From positions 1 to 34,902 of the forward strand of contig NZ_WNKT01000042.1 of NCBI RefSeq assembly GCF_009720725.1: 34,902 nucleotides of DNA. Reading direction: 5' to 3'. The notes under the pieces were generated by a model. That model did not search any database and was not told where the DNA came from. It worked only from the letters and a program-made list of their open reading frames with translations. This document shows positions 32,865-34,902 of the stretch, piece by piece. Each line of letters begins with the position of its first letter. Within the stretch, counting starts at the first letter, position 1. Made by a program: the position numbers and the translations under genes. This DNA comes from Allochromatium palmeri. GTDB taxonomy: Bacteria; Pseudomonadota; Gammaproteobacteria; Chromatiales; Chromatiaceae.

Positions 32865-33827
32865 TCAGCGCCCGCCGATGTAGGCGGCCACCACATCGAG
32901 ACGCCCATGCCCCAGCTCCTCGGCGATGACCTGTCGCGCCGACCGGTCACGCCCGCGCTCCGTCGCCGTTGGCCGCCGTCCGGACACCACGGGGGCGGCG
33001 CGTCCCGTCAGCGTCTGATAGCGGCTACAGGCATAGGCGGCGCGGGCATCGTGATAGCCTGGCAGGCCATGCGTCTGGAGGATCTCCCGCGCACGGTTCA
33101 GCTCGGACTCACGCGCGATGGCCAGCTGGGCATAGGTCTCATGCGGCGCGATCAGATTGGGCGAGCCGGCCGGGCGCGTGGCCAGCGCGCTCGCCAGCGT
33201 CTCGCGGGCCTGGTCCGTCATCGGCACCCAGCGCGGCGCATCGCGCCCACCCTTGGTGCCGTCTTGGACATTCACCGCCCCGTGGCGCTCGGCCTCCCGG
33301 CTCCAGCGCCCCAGATCCGCTTTCACCGCTTCCTCGCGGCGGACCCCGAAGTCACGCGCCAACTCCAGCACCGCTGCGGCGCGTTCCAAACCGGCGGCTC
33401 TGAGTGCTGTCGCCGCTTGGCTGACCCGCGCTCGGTCGAGACTGCCGGGTGCCTGAGTACGAACCTGTGAGCGCCGGCCAACCGCCTGAGCCGGCGAGAG
33501 GCGCACCCGGTCGTCACCGCGCAGCGCGGCGAGCGTCACGTTCACCGTCGAGAGCAGATTCTGGCCGTACTGGACGCTGATCGCCTGATCCTGGACCCGG
33601 CTGGCGACATGCGCCGCGTAGCGCTCGAGCGTCGCCTGTTGGTCGACTCGGGCTAGATCCCGAATCCCCTGCGCCTTGGCCCAGTGCGCGAACTGGTTCC
33701 AGCGATCGCTGTGGGCCGCGACCGAGCCATAGTGACCGTCGGCGTAATAGGCGCGCAGCGCCTCGCGTCCGGCGTAAGCGAGCTGCTTGCCGAACCCGAA
33801 ATTGCGCGCACTGGCGTACTTTCCCAT
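32865..33827 (-). CDS. Tyrosine recombinase / integrase (Integrase_1-like)
   Basis: 320 residues. An N-terminal SAM-like core-binding domain (about 20-105) is followed by the catalytic domain with a full set of residues: Arg164 (GVRREE), Lys192 (GTKGGRD), His259 and Arg262 (YHDARAAYA), His307 (ELGHGR) and nucleophile Tyr316. It should be active. Proteins of this type are found on integrative and plasmid-like elements. Its presence at the edge of the T3SS locus, with a tRNA at the other edge, suggests the region is or borders a genomic island. It is transcribed towards the T3SS genes. Confidence 0.9.
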   Translation of the reverse strand: MGKYASARNFGFGKQLAYAGREALRAYYADGHYGSVAAHSDRWNQFAHWAKAQGIRDLARVDQQATLERYAAHVASRVQDQAISVQYGQNLLSTVNVTLAALRGDDRVRLSPAQAVGRRSQVRTQAPGSLDRARVSQAATALRAAGLERAAAVLELARDFGVRREEAVKADLGRWSREAERHGAVNVQDGTKGGRDAPRWVPMTDQARETLASALATRPAGSPNLIAPHETYAQLAIARESELNRAREILQTHGLPGYHDARAAYACSRYQTLTGRAAPVVSGRRPTATERGRDRSARQVIAEELGHGRLDVVAAYIGGR

Positions 33828-34028
33828 TCCGAACGCTCCGAACCCTGCCGATTTTCAGACCCGCACAGTCCCGCTGACGTTGGTAAGTGATGACCTTGAA
33901 GCCCAAGGCTAGGCGTGCGGTTGGCCGTTTAATGTCGTGCCGGACATCGAGACCGTTGTGCCATCCGGCAGAGGTGGTCTTAACCTCGATGCGCTCTCAC
34001 CCGGTCGCAGTGAGCGGGGGACCGTCGC

Positions 34029-34501
34029 GCCGCCTGGCGGCCGGGCGCGGTGGAGCGTGCGGTTGAATCGGTGTTGGCGAAAGCGATGCAGACCGGCCTG
34101 GGATGCCTCCCCTGGTGGCCCGAAGTGGGCCGCCTACAGGCGTTCGCGGGTTTTGGTGCGGAGTTTTGGTGCCTGGGAACAGCCGTTGAAGCCTGTCAGG
34201 ACGTGAGTTCCGTGCCGGCGGTCTTTGTGGACAAAGACCGCCGCAGCCAGCGGGGCGGTTGAGGCGCGATGGCGTACAACAGCCTGGAGCACCTGTCGGC
34301 GCTGGGCGGGGCGTGGTCCGAGCCGGTCGGACGCAGATGACTTCGGTGGTGGCCGGCGGAGAATGAACCGCCGCTGATCGACCGGAGGTGGTCGCGGGAT
34401 GGTTTGAAACCCGCAGGCGCAGATAGCCCGGAGTACTCCAGACAGTTTGGCCTGGATCAAACGTCTTCGACGACGCGGTTGGGAGCCTGATCGATCAGGC
34501 T
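34029..34501. repeat. Cluster of seven perfect stem-loops
   Basis: Perfect inverted repeats lie at 34029-34041 (6 bp), 34117-34131 (5 bp, loop GAAGT), 34216-34243 (13 bp around GG, arms GGCGGTCTTTGT), 34316-34332 (6 bp), 34354-34373 (6 bp), 34394-34414 (5 bp) and 34484-34501 (18-base palindrome AGCCTGATCGATCAGGCT). None is followed by a T-run. The density suggests a structured RNA or recombination-related DNA rather than terminators. No known RNA family was recognised. Confidence 0.55.
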
Positions 34502-34681
34502 TCGGTGGTGCGTGGGTGCTTGTGGATCGCCCCCACCGGCGATGGACCCAGGCCTCAGGCGGGATCACCGTCTGTGGGGCTGGGGACGTGCAGTGATTTC
34601 ATCGTAGGCGGCGCGGGTGCATTCGTCAATTGTGGCCGCCTTGATGTGCTCCGGGCCAGCCTGTCCTACATGGCCCAGACG

Positions 34682-34740
34682 TGACCGTCGTCATGACCGA
34701 CGGATGACCCATGGATGACCCATGGATGACCGTGATGACC
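34682..34740 (+). repeat. Phased TGACC direct-repeat array
   Basis: TGACC occurs at 34682, 34694, 34705, 34716, 34727 and 34736, i.e. spaced 12, 11, 11, 11 and 9 bases, close to one helical turn. The central units are exact 11-mers (GGATGACCCAT). An inverted GGTCA lies nearby (about 34755). The same-face spacing suggests cooperative protein binding, as in iterons or arm-type integrase sites. Confidence 0.7.
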
Positions 34741-34902
34741 GGTCGGTGTCCGTAACGGTCAGTGGGGCCAGGCATCGCGTCATTCGGTGAAACTTGCCCC
34801 GGAGCCAAGGGTCTATTCGCGCGTTAAACCACGTCCAGTCAGAGATGCGTAATTTTTGTGATACGCTGTCCACATGAACTGAGTCGCCGTTGGCTCGCCC
34901 TC

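Larger units (their letters stand above)
33828..34902. other. Gene-free flank with structured and repeated DNA
   Basis: Open frames here are short, overlap each other on both strands and give Arg/Pro-rich translations typical of non-coding GC-rich DNA. The stretch instead holds a cluster of perfect hairpins (34029-34501) and a phased TGACC array (34682-34740), listed separately. The last 50 bases may include the start of a further gene running out of the window, but too little is present to say. Confidence 0.5.

Noticed and set aside
32577-33470. A long plus-strand frame (297 residues) opposite the integrase
   Set aside because: Shadow of the integrase and its companion; the minus-strand reading has all six tyrosine-recombinase catalytic residues.
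34134-34568. Minus-strand 144-residue frame in the right flank
   Set aside because: Arg/Pro/Ser-rich translation without domain signal across a region dense in hairpins; more likely non-coding.
34682-34740. CRISPR array
   Set aside because: Units of about 11 bases without unique 30-base spacers and without cas genes do not fit a CRISPR.

Overview
The window is GC-rich, gene-dense bacterial DNA dominated by one non-flagellar type III secretion system (T3SS) of the Ysc (Yersinia/Pseudomonas/Bordetella) family. Gene order, codon use and a CCA-encoding tRNA-Thr suggest a gammaproteobacterium, possibly of the purple sulfur (Chromatiales) kind. That placement is an impression from composition, not a proven assignment.

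Layout. (1) 1-926: tRNA-Thr(UGU), two strong hairpins and a gene-poor, partly AT-rich stretch. (2) 1102-8011, minus strand: the export and sorting-platform operon in virB order, sctN-O-P-Q-R-S-T-U, mostly with overlapping stop and start codons. (3) 8008-8783, minus: a HepT/MntA-type (HEPN nuclease plus nucleotidyltransferase) toxin-antitoxin pair wedged upstream of sctN, flanked by a 68-bp imperfect direct repeat of the sctN leader. (4) 8936-13297, plus: the virA-like operon sctW, sycN-like, sctX, sctY, sctV. (5) 13316-14971: an IS3-family insertion sequence with inverted repeats and an A7 frameshift signal. (6) 15067-22504: LcrR-like protein, an EspA-like protein carrying a hydrophobic insertion, an unrecognised coiled-coil protein, two tandem EspA-like proteins made by a local duplication, an LcrH/SycD-type chaperone, YopB- and YopD-type translocators and a putative effector. 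(7) 22520-28392: two CesT-type chaperones, then sctD, yscE-like, sctF, sctG, sctI, sctJ, sctK, sctL. (8) 28435-32213: a partner-switching module (STAS antagonist, HATPase kinase, NMT1-like periplasmic binding protein, Cache-HAMP-SpoIIE phosphatase) continuing the T3SS operon. (9) 32491-33827, minus: a tyrosine recombinase and a small companion. (10) 33828-34902: no clear gene, but a dense run of hairpins and a helically phased TGACC repeat array.

How it works together. SctR/S/T/U/V form the inner-membrane export gate, SctN/L/K/Q/O the cytosolic motor and sorting platform, and SctD/J the inner-membrane rings. SctI/F form the rod and needle (SctF kept soluble by YscE-like and SctG), SctP measures the needle and SctW with SctX/SctY and SycN controls the switch to later substrates. 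The tip and translocon look like the EspA/SseB type (EspA-like proteins plus SctE/SctB) rather than LcrV. No secretin (SctC), pilotin, LcrV, LcrG or AraC-type activator is visible. SctC is missing exactly where the Yersinia order puts it, between the YscB-like chaperone and sctD. Regulation by partner switching recalls the Btr system of the Bordetella T3SS, but here the phosphatase is preceded by a solute-binding protein, suggesting that a small molecule may gate secretion.
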